Positions 8,928 to 18,675 of a stretch of DNA of 64,000 nt are shown piece by piece (the first letter of the stretch is position 1; each line of letters opens with the position of its first letter). This DNA is from Desulfovibrio sp. JC022 (GTDB taxonomy: Bacteria > Desulfobacterota > Desulfovibrionia > Desulfovibrionales > Desulfovibrionaceae). Both the position numbers and the translations under genes were made by a program. The stretch is from the NCBI RefSeq assembly GCF_010470665.1, contig NZ_VOPZ01000006.1, positions 239,274-303,273 of the forward strand, in the 5' to 3' direction. The notes under the pieces are model-generated. The model was not told the origin of the DNA. It saw nothing but the letters and a program-made list of their open reading frames with translations, and made no database searches.

Positions 8928-11900
8928 TTAAAGATTGTATAGAAAGGAATCCACTTTGAGCCTGTTATTCTCATTCCGGTTACCGTCAAAGGTCAGGGAC
9001 AAAATCGGAGCATAGGGCTTGTCATCAAGGCGATCCTTTAGGATACCGAGGCTGATCCCGGTATTCTCGTACATGGAAGTAACCGAGATAACTCCTTTCA
9101 CCCCGGCCACCCTTTCCATGATCTTGGCTCCCCGGTAACGGCCGAATCCACCGGAATAATATCCAAGCCCCCGGTCAGCGGTTTTCTTAAGGGAGCCGAA
9201 ATTGCTTTCATAATGGCTGAATTCGCCCAGCCGCTCTGAAATCCTTTCCATATATTCCTTGAACAGGGCGATATTGCTGCGCATGGACGAATGGGAATCA
9301 ACCTTGTTGAAATTGTAATAGTCATACCAGAGATTCCAGACATATTCGCTCAAAGGAGCGTAAATCACCCGGCGATCCTGTTCTTCCAGCCTCTTAAAAA
9401 TATGGTCATTAAGTGCGGATTTATAAAGGACCAATGGCTCACCAATGGCCATGATTGCACCCTCATGATCCTGCAAAGCAAGACTTTCACGAATGATCCG
9501 GGCAGTTGATTCAAGCTTCTCAATGTTCAATTGACCGCGTGAGGCAAGCCGGAGCAAAAACTCAAGGGTATCCGAACGCGACTCAGCAGGAGCATGCAAC
9601 ACAAGATCGCCGGCCAGCAGGCAGAGAAAAAGCATACGGGCATCGTCATCGTTGAGCATGCGCAACTCTTCCATAAACGGGGATATCAACTGCACATCCT
9701 CAAGCCCTTCCTGATCAAATACGCAGCGCATAAAACGGCTGTACTGACCGTCCACTTCAGCTCCCTCATTCTGGGGGATTAGTACAGCCGGACTGACTGC
9801 GCCCATATTCTTCTGCAAGGAAGAAAGCACCTCCCCCAGCAGAGCTGTCAGGGAAAAGTACTCATTACCGGAAGAATACCTGCTCCCTACATCCACAGAC
9901 TCTTTTGAAGTGGCAGGGATAACCCGGGCATCAATCCCGCCGGCCTTAAGTACGGCGCAGCCGATATCAGAATAAGGATAAAGGTCCGGCAGCAACAGAG
10001 GACGGGAACCGAGCTGTGAATAATCAGTCAGAATATTCACCGGATCAGCACTGCCCATGTTCACATATTCCTCCACTGCAAGAGCCTCGCGCTCCGGCAC
10101 CCTGCTCAAACTGTTCACAAATGCTTCCACCCGGGTCTGTACACCCACGCTGGATGAATGCTCGTCCACCTCAATGGTCAGGGATGGTTTATCCTTCAGG
10201 ATTTCCCCGTAATAATGGGCAAAGACCGTATCCGGTCCGCAGCCGTGGTGGGTCAGGAATATGGGGTAGAGATTAGGATGCTTGGCCACCAGCTTGGCAG
10301 CGGCCAACATGTGCTGACCAAAAGGCCAGAACATATTGGGATGCTCCATGAAAATATCCGATTCCGGCAGATCATAGAGGGGAATGGTCCGATAGCCCAT
10401 TTCAGCTAATTTATCCGGGATACCCATATTCAGCACCGGATCGGCCACTCCGTATATCTTGGAAATAAGCACAAAAGCCTTGGTGTTGGGATCAAGGGAA
10501 TTCAAAGTTTCCCATCCCCTTTCTTTCATCCGCTTCAACAAATCATGCTGCGCCTCCATTGCAGCTTTAAGGGCGGCCCCCGCCTCTTCCGGGGTTTTAC
10601 CCAGCTGCCTCCCCAAGGACATAAATTCAGACTGCACGAACTCCTGCCCCTGACTGAAAGCAAGGGTGGGAGCCAGCAGCTTGATGTTTTTATCGTCAAG
10701 CTTCATGGCTTCACTGACAATTTTAAAAGCCAGCTGCATGTAAGGGCATCCGTAGTTCTGACGGGATTTGGAGCTGGGATGGAAAGCAGTGAAAAGATCA
10801 GGAAAAAAAAGATAATCAACTCCGCGCTTAACCAGCTCTGCAGCATGACCGTTGACCAGCTTGACCGGATAACAGGTTTCATCAAGTGCGTATTCCTGAG
10901 CCATCCTGATAGTTTCCCCGGAAGTGAAATCGGAAAGGACCACGTTCATATCCAATGCCTTGAAGAAAGTATGAAACATGGTGAACATACCGAAGGAGAA
11001 CAGGGCGCGGGGCATTCCCACACTCTTTTTCCGGGGATCAACAACTCCGTCATAGTCGCGGAAAATAAAGTCCTGCACCTGCTTGTTGAATGAACCGGGA
11101 GCGAATTGCGGCTCGGCTTCAACTTCTACTAAATCCGGCTGCTCATTTTCCAAGCAGAACCCTTTAAACGATGTTGCCCCTTCCATCTCTTCGCGGGCAA
11201 TGATAGCCGCGCCGACAGCTCCGGTAACACTGAAAAATGGCGGCACCTGTACTTCCATGCCGTGGACAGCGCGAAATGCATTGATAATGGCTTGATTATA
11301 GGCCACCCCGCCTTGCAGGAGGATTTTCTTCCCTACTTTTTTGCGGCCGAGCACCCGGTTGGTGTAATTTTTAATGATGGAATAGCAAAGCCCGGCTGCA
11401 ATATCTTCAATTGGATCACCCTGCGCGAGATGTGCGGCAATACTGGTTTCCATGAACACGGTGCAGCGTTCACCCAGATTAAGAGGGGCTTCACTCCTGA
11501 AAGAAATATCCGCGTAATCATCCAGTGCAATGCCGATCTTTTTAGCCTGCTCCTCAATAAATGAGCCGGTTCCGGCGGCGCAGACCTTGTTCATCTGAAA
11601 ATCTGAAACAGCTCCGTTCTTAATGGAAATGAACTTTGAATCCTGCCCGCCGATCTCAAAGACCGTATCCACATCCGGGCAAAAGCTGACCGCAGCCCGG
11701 GCCTGTGCAGTGATTTCATCTTTGATTATATCCGCGCCAATAAGCCGCCCGGTCATGTTACGTCCAGAACCGGTGGTTGCCGCGCCGAGAACATTAACTT
11801 TCCCGGCAAAATCATCTCCAAGCTCGGCCAGCCCGGTTTTAACCGCTTTGACCGGATCACCCGCAGTACGCAAATAGCGGTAACCCAGCACCCGGTTATC

Positions 11901-12911
11901 AGAATCAACCAACACTACGTTGGTACTGGTGGACCCCACATCCACTCCGACCCAGCAATCCACGGGATCTGTTTCCATAGAGATATTCCGGCAGATATGC
12001 TTGCCCGTAACGTCTGCAACTCCATAACCAGACAGGGCAGGCAAAACGACCTTATCTTCTTCACAAAAAAGAGGCCCGCGACGCTTTTTAAGGGAATCCA
12101 GCAACAGCGCGACATTCACTGTTTTTAGTTCTTTAAATCCAATAACCGCTGCCCCCACAGCTCCGGCAACCTTCCCTTGCTGGTGAACTACTAACTGGTC
12201 ATCATCTAAATCCAGCACCTTACGCAGAGCAGAAATGATAGCTTTGTTCCGTGATACCCCCCCCGCAAAAAAGAACGGGGCACGTTTGGGTAACCCGCGC
12301 ATGACCGCATTGCGGTAATTTCTGGCTGTAGCATAGGCCAGCCCGCGCAGAATATCCGGAATAGATACCCCTTCCTGCTGGTGATGGGTGATGTCGGTCT
12401 TGGCAAAAACACTGCATCGCCCTGCAATTCTGGGGGTTGAATTTGCCTCAGCCTCAATACGAGAATAATCCTCAATCTCAATACCTATGCGCGAAGCCTG
12501 CTCTTCGAGAAATGAGCCTGTCCCGGCAGAGCAATCAGGGTTAAGTGAAAACTCAATGCCCCCCTTCTTCGCCGCGCTAAACCCGGTAATAAAACCGGCC
12601 CGCTGCCCACCGATCTCGATAATCGACGCGCAGGCGGGAGCGAGCAATCGTGCTCCTTCCACCGCAGCAGCCAGATAGTTAGCACCATAAACCTGACCCT
12701 CTTCTGAGAAAATCTTCCCACCGGACCCGACTACTGCCCCGTAAAGTGTCTCTGTACCAAACTCCTGCTTCAGCTCATCCAACATCTGGCTCAGAACCTG
12801 AACCGGACGCCCTTTATGAAGCATATACCTTCTTGCAATTATCTTCCGCTGCTCATCAAGAACAGCCACTTTTACCGAGGAATAACCAATGTCTATACCT
12901 ATGCTGTTCAT
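8928..12911 (-). CDS. Fused double acyl-CoA dehydratase activase (BadF/HgdC type) with DUF2229 region
   Basis: The 1327-residue protein begins with two ASKHA-fold activase modules (about residues 1-265 and 315-580). Each has the phosphate loop (GIDIGYSSVKVAV; GVDVGSTSTNVVL) and both cysteines that in HgdC-type activators hold a [4Fe-4S] cluster at the dimer interface (CSAGTG with GRCSVF; CAAGTG with GERCTVF). The rest matches the DUF2229/HgdB-like region found in large activase fusions, with GMPRALFSFGMF near 640 and a CGPDTVFAHYYG segment. Known relatives use ATP to drive low-potential electrons into 2-hydroxyacyl-CoA dehydratases or benzoyl-CoA reductases; no such partner is present here. 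One operator of the MarR-type set lies 19 bases upstream of the ATG. Confidence 0.85.
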   Translation of the reverse strand: MNSIGIDIGYSSVKVAVLDEQRKIIARRYMLHKGRPVQVLSQMLDELKQEFGTETLYGAVVGSGGKIFSEEGQVYGANYLAAAVEGARLLAPACASIIEIGGQRAGFITGFSAAKKGGIEFSLNPDCSAGTGSFLEEQASRIGIEIEDYSRIEAEANSTPRIAGRCSVFAKTDITHHQQEGVSIPDILRGLAYATARNYRNAVMRGLPKRAPFFFAGGVSRNKAIISALRKVLDLDDDQLVVHQQGKVAGAVGAAVIGFKELKTVNVALLLDSLKKRRGPLFCEEDKVVLPALSGYGVADVTGKHICRNISMETDPVDCWVGVDVGSTSTNVVLVDSDNRVLGYRYLRTAGDPVKAVKTGLAELGDDFAGKVNVLGAATTGSGRNMTGRLIGADIIKDEITAQARAAVSFCPDVDTVFEIGGQDSKFISIKNGAVSDFQMNKVCAAGTGSFIEEQAKKIGIALDDYADISFRSEAPLNLGERCTVFMETSIAAHLAQGDPIEDIAAGLCYSIIKNYTNRVLGRKKVGKKILLQGGVAYNQAIINAFRAVHGMEVQVPPFFSVTGAVGAAIIAREEMEGATSFKGFCLENEQPDLVEVEAEPQFAPGSFNKQVQDFIFRDYDGVVDPRKKSVGMPRALFSFGMFTMFHTFFKALDMNVVLSDFTSGETIRMAQEYALDETCYPVKLVNGHAAELVKRGVDYLFFPDLFTAFHPSSKSRQNYGCPYMQLAFKIVSEAMKLDDKNIKLLAPTLAFSQGQEFVQSEFMSLGRQLGKTPEEAGAALKAAMEAQHDLLKRMKERGWETLNSLDPNTKAFVLISKIYGVADPVLNMGIPDKLAEMGYRTIPLYDLPESDIFMEHPNMFWPFGQHMLAAAKLVAKHPNLYPIFLTHHGCGPDTVFAHYYGEILKDKPSLTIEVDEHSSSVGVQTRVEAFVNSLSRVPEREALAVEEYVNMGSADPVNILTDYSQLGSRPLLLPDLYPYSDIGCAVLKAGGIDARVIPATSKESVDVGSRYSSGNEYFSLTALLGEVLSSLQKNMGAVSPAVLIPQNEGAEVDGQYSRFMRCVFDQEGLEDVQLISPFMEELRMLNDDDARMLFLCLLAGDLVLHAPAESRSDTLEFLLRLASRGQLNIEKLESTARIIRESLALQDHEGAIMAIGEPLVLYKSALNDHIFKRLEEQDRRVIYAPLSEYVWNLWYDYYNFNKVDSHSSMRSNIALFKEYMERISERLGEFSHYESNFGSLKKTADRGLGYYSGGFGRYRGAKIMERVAGVKGVISVTSMYENTGISLGILKDRLDDKPYAPILSLTFDGNRNENNRLKVDSFLYNL

Positions 12912-12929
12912 TCTTTTCTCCTATTTTAA

Positions 12930-12942
12930 TTAAGCTGCTTAA
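12930..12942. promoter_or_regulatory. MarR-type operator, site 1 (activase promoter)
   Basis: TTAAGCTGCTTAA is a 13-base inverted repeat (TTAAG, 3-base spacer, CTTAA) followed by CTATTG. It lies just upstream of the activase start. Three similar sites lie upstream of the MarR gene, the RND exporter and the AraC gene, and all share TTAA-N5-TTAACT. Binding by the MarR protein encoded at 13070-13552 is inferred from this distribution. Confidence 0.65.
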
Positions 12943-13069
12943 CTATTGTAGCAAAAAAATATCTGCATTACACACAACAGACTGGTCTCACAGGGAGGCG
13001 TAACCATACTGGGGGTGCATGGATCGCCCGATACGCGCCACCTCATAAATAACGCGGACCGTATCAAAT

Positions 13070-13552
13070 CTATGCTTTCTTCCCGAACATTTCAGCCAGC
13101 CGGTCATCCACCACGGTCTCCACCACCGCAAGTACAGCCGAAGCCGTAGCCAGCTGCGGATCTGTGAATTCACCCAGTCGATCTTTCAGATTAGCCATAT
13201 GCCGCTCATGAAATTCCTGATGAATGTTAAAAGCTTCCCAACCTTTATCAGTAAGTCGAGCCAGAAGTTCCTTGCGGTTATCAGGAGCATGTTCCTTACG
13301 GGCAACCCCACGTTTTTCCAATTTCCCGACCATCTGCGAGATCGCGCTCTTGGTCACCCCCAGCACGGAAGCAATGCTCTTCAAATTAGCACCTTCATTG
13401 AGGCCAATGGCGTGCAAACAGCGAATTTCCCGCGGGGTAAGTTCCAGCCCATCGCCGAGGACTATGGGCTGCTCCTCAATCCTGCTGTGCTTATTGATTA
13501 TACGGGTCAACCTGCCAGTCATGTAACGGATCTCTTCTTCTTTATTGTCCAT
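13070..13552 (-). CDS. MarR-family transcriptional regulator
   Basis: The 160-residue protein has a winged helix-turn-helix of the MarR type: LTPREIRCLHAIGL, SIASVLGVTKSAISQMVGKL (recognition helix) and the wing RKEHAPDNRKELLARLTDKG. It lies between the activase and the exporter operon on the same strand. The start at 13552 (MDNKEEE) is preferred, since the longer ORF would run into the upstream barrel gene; its Shine-Dalgarno is weak. An operator-like site at 13563-13577 lies 10 bases upstream, which suggests autorepression. The same motif occurs in front of three other units, so this is the probable local regulator. Its ligand is unknown. Confidence 0.85.
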   Translation of the reverse strand: MDNKEEEIRYMTGRLTRIINKHSRIEEQPIVLGDGLELTPREIRCLHAIGLNEGANLKSIASVLGVTKSAISQMVGKLEKRGVARKEHAPDNRKELLARLTDKGWEAFNIHQEFHERHMANLKDRLGEFTDPQLATASAVLAVVETVVDDRLAEMFGKKA

Positions 13553-13562
13553 ATGATTTTGA

Positions 13563-13577
13563 TAAAGGCACTTAACT
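13563..13577. promoter_or_regulatory. MarR-type operator, site 2 (upstream of the MarR gene)
   Basis: TAAAGGCACTTAACT keeps the right half CTTAACT exactly, while the left half is degenerate compared with the sites at 12930, 18552 and 21105. Its location immediately upstream of the MarR start fits autoregulation at lower affinity. Confidence 0.5.
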
Positions 13578-13589
13578 ATCTCTGTCAAG

Positions 13590-14885
13590 CTAAAAACTAT
13601 ACCGAATTGAACTATAAACGTTGGAGTTGTTGGTGAACTGACCGAAAAAGGTCTGTTCATGGGCACCTATAAAAATGTTAGCCCCGCAACCAACGGTCAT
13701 CCGGTCAGACACCTTGTACTGTAATCCGGGCCGCAAATAAGCATCCTCATCGCTGGGCGAATAATAGGCGTCAAAGTTCAAGGTCAGGTTCTGGTTCATG
13801 AACTGCTGGGTGAACTGCATGGTGATCACATGCCGGAACTCATCCTTGGGATACTTGGGATTATGCACATTGAGATAATTGCCGTAATCGAGCATCTGCT
13901 CCACATAATACTGCACTTCGCAATTGCTGTCGGTCCAAAGCTCCTGAGCATAGCCCACCAGATAGCGAAGCTCGGAATTATCCACGTCCGCATTGGTTCC
14001 GCCCCTGCTCTTGGTGGAATCGTACCACGCAACTTCAATATTCCCGATGCCGGGTCCGACCTGACCGCGAATACTTGCGCCGTACACATTAAGTGCCGGG
14101 AACGTAGCCTCATCATCCGAATTCATTCCAGCAGGCTTTTTCCAGTAGCCCCAGTAACCGTACAGGGCCAGCTCATAATTGTTGATATTCTTGTAAATAC
14201 GAGCCGAGATCTCATCATTTTCAAACCATTCATCAGGCTCGTCGGTGTCGAGGATATTATCCCGGCCCACGATGCGGTCCTCCAGTCCACTAAAAAAAGA
14301 GATATATTCCCCGTCAATATAGCGATCCGGCTCGAATTTCGGGGAATAAACCAGATCGACATTGGCCAGTTCGGTAAAGAAGCTGACCTTGGCCGAGTTG
14401 CAGGGAGCCTTCAGATATTCCGCATCCCTGCCCATGAAGAATGACCGCCAGTCCTTGGGAAAAAGGTCGTTCAGAAAGACCAGCCCGCCCGTGCCCCAGG
14501 TAAGCACCTGCCTCCCGAATTTTATATCCATAAACTCCGTTGGCCGGGAGAACATCCACAATTCACGGGTTTCATAGACAATTCGGTCAGTCACACCGTC
14601 CGCGCGTAGATCTCCTTTGTATTTAAAGTCAGCCCAATCGGTGTAGGTGAATATTTCACCCTGTAAGCGGATCTCAGCCATGGAGATCTGTTTTTCTTCC
14701 GGGTCCTGCTGAGTGCGCGCTCCTGCGCGGGCTTCAATGAAACCGTTGAATTCCAGCGGTGCAAATTGCTCCCAGAAGGATTCAAAAAATCCATCCCCTC
14801 CACTTTCCGCTGCCGAAGCCGGGCCAGCCAGTGCTGCAAACAGCACCAACCAGACCATTATGCATTTACTTCTGAACACCCTCAT
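13590..14885 (-). CDS. Outer-membrane beta-barrel protein of an RND-linked operon (DUF1302-like)
   Basis: The 431-residue protein has a signal peptide (VWLVLFAALAGPASA) and then many alternating amphipathic strands rich in Tyr, Trp, Asp and Asn, ending in SSIRYSF, a C-terminal aromatic signature of barrel proteins assembled by BAM. FGRQVLTWGTGGLVFLNDLF and YLRPGLQYKVSDRM look like strands of a DUF1302 or alginate-export-like porin. Its ATG overlaps the stop of the LolA-like gene (ATGA), so both are translated together after the RND exporter. A likely role is the outer-membrane partner of that exporter. Cargo is unknown. Confidence 0.7.
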   Translation of the reverse strand: MRVFRSKCIMVWLVLFAALAGPASAAESGGDGFFESFWEQFAPLEFNGFIEARAGARTQQDPEEKQISMAEIRLQGEIFTYTDWADFKYKGDLRADGVTDRIVYETRELWMFSRPTEFMDIKFGRQVLTWGTGGLVFLNDLFPKDWRSFFMGRDAEYLKAPCNSAKVSFFTELANVDLVYSPKFEPDRYIDGEYISFFSGLEDRIVGRDNILDTDEPDEWFENDEISARIYKNINNYELALYGYWGYWKKPAGMNSDDEATFPALNVYGASIRGQVGPGIGNIEVAWYDSTKSRGGTNADVDNSELRYLVGYAQELWTDSNCEVQYYVEQMLDYGNYLNVHNPKYPKDEFRHVITMQFTQQFMNQNLTLNFDAYYSPSDEDAYLRPGLQYKVSDRMTVGCGANIFIGAHEQTFFGQFTNNSNVYSSIRYSF

Positions 14886-15703
14886 CGCATCAATTCCCTC
14901 GGCGGACGACGCAGATATCTTTCGCCGAAGATGGATTCCTTGACCGGAAGATCATAAACCACGCCGGAGAAAGTCATTACAGTTTCGCTTCCGGTTTCAA
15001 GATTCTTGACCTTTGAAACGGTAACCGTGGGATAGATTTCGCCACTCTTATCTGAGGCTATTTCATCTACCTTAATCACTTCCATGGTCCGGTAAGGTTT
15101 GTCCGATCCTTTGAAATACTCCATTTTCATGGGCAGATAGGTTTTCATATCCACGTAAGCAACATAGTGGGAAAATTCCACATCACCGGGATTTTTAGGA
15201 CTGTTTTTGAGCATGTAGCAGCCGTTTTCAGTCCCGATCAATTCGTGCACGTCTTCATGCAGGCTGCGCCCGGAGATATCTTCATACAGGAAATCGGAGC
15301 CCGCAAAACTGGTCCTTTTATCCCCGGCAGCGATCCGCTTCACCATGTCCAGACTGGGCATGTACAGCCAGCGGGAATCGTCCTTGCCCGGTTCAACGGT
15401 TTTGTGCACAAGGAAAACCATTTTGCGCACGTCTGCCGGGGATTTAAAGTAGGACATGTACAGCTGTCTGGAGTCACCGTCGCCCGCATCTTTACGCAGG
15501 ATGTTCAAGTCCCGCTCTCTGGTACGCCCTTGGCTATCGGTGATTTCAAGGTGCACTTTACCTTTGCAGGTTTCGCCCTGATAAAGGGCCATGTGGTTGG
15601 CGTTGTTGACTATGGTTTCAACGTCAGGTGCTGCCATTGCGGATGCACTCATTAATGAAACCAGTGCCATTGTTGCTATGAAAGATAATATTTTTGATTT
15701 CAT
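14882..15703 (-). CDS. LolA-like outer-membrane lipoprotein-sorting protein
   Basis: The 273-residue periplasmic protein has a signal peptide (IATMALVSLMSASAMA). It matches the LolA-like family usually annotated as outer membrane lipoprotein-sorting protein and found beside MMPL-type RND exporters: GKVHLEITDSQGRTRERDL, SRWLYMPSLDMVKRIAAGDK, FAGSDFLYEDI and YLPMKMEYF are typical family stretches. It is probably a periplasmic carrier of a lipid or hydrophobic cargo between the RND pump and the outer-membrane barrel; that role is inferred from neighbours and fold. ATG at 15703 follows AGAGG. The gap to the RND gene holds a copy of the intergenic repeat. Confidence 0.8.
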   Translation of the reverse strand: MKSKILSFIATMALVSLMSASAMAAPDVETIVNNANHMALYQGETCKGKVHLEITDSQGRTRERDLNILRKDAGDGDSRQLYMSYFKSPADVRKMVFLVHKTVEPGKDDSRWLYMPSLDMVKRIAAGDKRTSFAGSDFLYEDISGRSLHEDVHELIGTENGCYMLKNSPKNPGDVEFSHYVAYVDMKTYLPMKMEYFKGSDKPYRTMEVIKVDEIASDKSGEIYPTVTVSKVKNLETGSETVMTFSGVVYDLPVKESIFGERYLRRPPRELMR

Positions 15704-15754
15704 GTGAAGCCTCTTTGATTTGATGCGCTTCGCGCTTTTTATTGCAAAGATTTC

Positions 15755-15826
15755 GCCTCTGGCGGCTTAAACCCTTTTCCAAAAGGGTTTAAGAATCCCA
15801 AAAACTTTTACTTGGGCTTCGCCGCC
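15755..15826 (+). repeat. Intergenic compound repeat, copy 4 (short form)
   Basis: This shortened copy has GCCTCTGGCGGC joined directly to TTAAACCCTTTTCC/AAAAGGGTTTAAG, then CTTTTACTTGGGC and CTTCGCCGCC. The middle GC arm is missing. It is preceded at 15722-15739 by GATGCGCTTCGCGC, the accessory motif also seen at copies 3, 5 and 9. It lies between the RND and LolA-like genes. Confidence 0.8.
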
Positions 15827-15849
15827 TTGAGAGGACAAATCGTATTTTA

Positions 15850-18531
15850 TTATTGATTAACCTTCACCGTCACTGTTGCATCAGAACTGGACTGCGCCGG
15901 AATCTCCAGCTTGGCTCCGGCAAAGAAGAACCTTGAGGCCACGGTGATGATTGCGGGCATGGCTACCAAAGTCAGGATGCCAGAAATCATCATGATGGAT
16001 GAAAGCAGCAAACTGGTGGTGCGGTAAGGAATCAAAGCCGAAATGAGCATGGGCAGGAACCCGATGGCGATAACCAGCACATTGCGGCTGATGGCCCTTG
16101 CCGGGGCACCGTACATTCTGGGCAGGGTCTTCTTCCATGATCCGGTCTTGGAGTAGATTTTCCGGCTGCGCTCCACAAAATGGATGGCAAAGTCAACCGA
16201 CATTCCCAGCGTAAGTACGCCGAGAACCGCTACAGGCATATCGTAATCCTTACCTATCAGACCGATGAAACCGTAAATGAAAGCGATGGTTATGGTCAGC
16301 GGAACCATACACAACACACCCCATTTGAATGAACGGAACAGAAACACAGCCATGAGCAGGACAATGGCGAAACTACCGATAAATGAACGCAGCATGCCTT
16401 CCACCATCTGGCTCTGCCAAGCCACGTTGATGTAAGTCAATCCGGCCCAGTTGTGAGTGATGTCGCAGGGCGGAGGATTGCTTTTGAAGTAGTCGCTGAC
16501 AAAGGTTTCCACCGCTTCCATGACCATATTATCACCGCTGGTAAGCTGGAAAACCACGCAGGCTCCGTTGTAATCCGGGGTCACGTAATGCCAGAGATCG
16601 TGCGGACGGTGGCTCTGCTGGAACTGCATGTAGCATTCACCAACGGTCTGCATTTTTTCAGGCACGCGATAGCTGGCATCCTCGCCATCCGTCAGTTCCT
16701 GATGTATTTTGCTGACCAGATCAGCCGGGGCAGTACTCTTGCCCACCAGTCCCGCTTTCTCGATTTCCTTTTGCAATCCGGCAAGGTAACTGAGCATTGC
16801 GGGCTGCTTAAAAGGCTTCAGGAGTTCTTTTTCAAGACTGAAAAAACTGCTGAATTCATCATACAGGTAGAAATCGTCACCTGTGGATTTCTCCGCCTTA
16901 CGCCCGGCAAAAGCCGCTGCCCGGTCAAGAAACGAATCCGCTGCCGGATCAGACTTCTCCATCAGCTCTGCCATGAAAATCACCCCTTTCTCCCGTGCGT
17001 CCGGAAATTCAGGGGTGAGGGTGTCGGTAAAGTTAACGAACTTCTCAGTAAGCCTGCGTTTATCGGATGCAGAGAAATTGATTTCATTCTCCTCACTCTC
17101 CAGAATCAGATAAGCAGGATAGGTTCCGGCAAAATGCCTGTTCAAGGCGGTGTCGGCCAGACGGATGGGATGGCTGGGTGCAAACCACTTAACCGGGTTG
17201 TCGTTGATCTGGATTTTGCTTATTCCCCATGCGGAAACAACCAGCAATATCAGGAACAGCCCCAGCAGCGGTTTGGCGTAGCGGTAAGAGATTCCCCCGG
17301 TTTTTTCCAGAATCCGGGACAGCAAAGTGGTTTTGCCGCTGCCGTGTTTGCTAAGCCCGAAGTTGCTGAAGATCCGGGCCGGAAGGACCAATATATAGGC
17401 GGGAACGAACATGATGGTCAGCAGCCAGGCGACCATGATGCCCAGCCCCACAAACACGCCGAATATCTGGACCGGGGGAATAGGAGTGAGGGCAAGGGAA
17501 ATAAAGCCCGCCGCCGAAGTAAGCGAAGTATAGAGCATGGGCATGAACAGGATATTCAGGACCTCGACAATGGTCTGTTTCCTACCCTTTTCCGGTGTAT
17601 AGAGGTCGAAAAATTCCGATAGGATGTGGATGGAATCCACCACCGCAATGGACATTAAAAAGACCGGGATCATAGAACTCATGATGTGCACTTCAAATCC
17701 GCAGCCGATCATGGTTCCCATGGTCATGACCACGGAAAGGGTGGCGATGATCATGGGCAGGAAGGTCAATGAAAGCTTACGGAAAAAGAAATACAGAAGC
17801 AGAAAAATGGTACCCATGGCCAGCGGTGAAGCCAGGCTCATCTCAGTGAACATTTCAATCCCGATTGCATCCTGCGCCACGGGCAGACCGGTAATGTGGT
17901 ATTCATCATCACCGCCCAGTTCCTTTATCTTCTCCTGCAAAGCAGTATAAACACGGTAGCTCTGATACTTGTCGGTCAAAGGCAGGTAGATGCAGATAGC
18001 CTTGCCGTCTTCGGAAGCCATCTGCCCCACCAGCATGGGGTTGGAAAAAACCTTTTCCTTTACAATGTCGGCCTGCGACTGGGTTGACGGAGCCCGGGAC
18101 ATGAGCCAGTCAAATGAAATCGCTCCCGGCCCATCCTGACTGATATGCTCCACCATGGACGGAGCAATCATATCCACTTCGATGACCCCATCCATCTTTG
18201 AGGGATCGTCAGGATTTTCCCAGCGCAGGGTCCGGGCAAACTCCGCCAGCTCATGGACACGCTTTAAGGTATCGGGATTAAAAACTCCGTGCGGGTTTTG
18301 CTCGTTAAGAATGCCGAGTACAACAATTTCTGAAAGGGCGAATTTCTCCTTGGCCTGATTGTGGAAAACCCGGGAAGGTTCGTCCGGTGGAAGCATATGC
18401 TCAGGATCGGTATCAATAACCACCTTCGGAAAAAAAGAGCCGCAAAACACCGCCAGCAGCAGAAGCATGGCAATGGTCATCCAGCTCCTTTTAGTGGCGA
18501 AGGAAATCAGCATTTGTTTTATTTGATTCAT
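15850..18531 (-). CDS. RND (MMPL) superfamily exporter
   Basis: The 893-residue inner-membrane protein has the duplicated RND layout: a first transmembrane helix near residues 18-35, a large periplasmic loop, a helix bundle around 225-400, then the same pattern repeated with a helix near 425, a second loop and a bundle around 725-880. VAVLGVLTLGMSVDFAIHFVER and IAVVDSIHILSEFF match the central helices of MMPL-type pumps. It is the first gene of a three-gene unit with the LolA-like and barrel genes. Such sets are thought to move lipids or other hydrophobic molecules. An operator-like inverted repeat lies 20 bases upstream. Confidence 0.85.
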   Translation of the reverse strand: MNQIKQMLISFATKRSWMTIAMLLLLAVFCGSFFPKVVIDTDPEHMLPPDEPSRVFHNQAKEKFALSEIVVLGILNEQNPHGVFNPDTLKRVHELAEFARTLRWENPDDPSKMDGVIEVDMIAPSMVEHISQDGPGAISFDWLMSRAPSTQSQADIVKEKVFSNPMLVGQMASEDGKAICIYLPLTDKYQSYRVYTALQEKIKELGGDDEYHITGLPVAQDAIGIEMFTEMSLASPLAMGTIFLLLYFFFRKLSLTFLPMIIATLSVVMTMGTMIGCGFEVHIMSSMIPVFLMSIAVVDSIHILSEFFDLYTPEKGRKQTIVEVLNILFMPMLYTSLTSAAGFISLALTPIPPVQIFGVFVGLGIMVAWLLTIMFVPAYILVLPARIFSNFGLSKHGSGKTTLLSRILEKTGGISYRYAKPLLGLFLILLVVSAWGISKIQINDNPVKWFAPSHPIRLADTALNRHFAGTYPAYLILESEENEINFSASDKRRLTEKFVNFTDTLTPEFPDAREKGVIFMAELMEKSDPAADSFLDRAAAFAGRKAEKSTGDDFYLYDEFSSFFSLEKELLKPFKQPAMLSYLAGLQKEIEKAGLVGKSTAPADLVSKIHQELTDGEDASYRVPEKMQTVGECYMQFQQSHRPHDLWHYVTPDYNGACVVFQLTSGDNMVMEAVETFVSDYFKSNPPPCDITHNWAGLTYINVAWQSQMVEGMLRSFIGSFAIVLLMAVFLFRSFKWGVLCMVPLTITIAFIYGFIGLIGKDYDMPVAVLGVLTLGMSVDFAIHFVERSRKIYSKTGSWKKTLPRMYGAPARAISRNVLVIAIGFLPMLISALIPYRTTSLLLSSIMMISGILTLVAMPAIITVASRFFFAGAKLEIPAQSSSDATVTVKVNQ

Positions 18532-18551
18532 TTCTTTACCTCTGTATTTAA

Positions 18552-18564
18552 TTAAGCAACTTAA
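18552..18564. promoter_or_regulatory. MarR-type operator, site 3 (RND exporter promoter)
   Basis: TTAAGCAACTTAA is a perfect TTAAG-N3-CTTAA inverted repeat followed by CTATTGTTAT. Apart from spacer bases it is identical to site 1, and it lies 20 bases upstream of the RND start. Confidence 0.65.
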
Positions 18565-18675
18565 CTATTGTTATAGAATTTCACCCAGACAAAAACATCC
18601 TTTGCCTTAGTCATAGCTCAGGCTGAAAACCGAAACTACTCCATAAGACCTTAAAATTAACCGTTTTACGAAAGC

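Noticed and set aside
16453..17622. Plus-strand open frame of 389 codons inside the RND exporter gene
   Set aside because: Antisense shadow with His- and Gln-rich translation and no family pattern.
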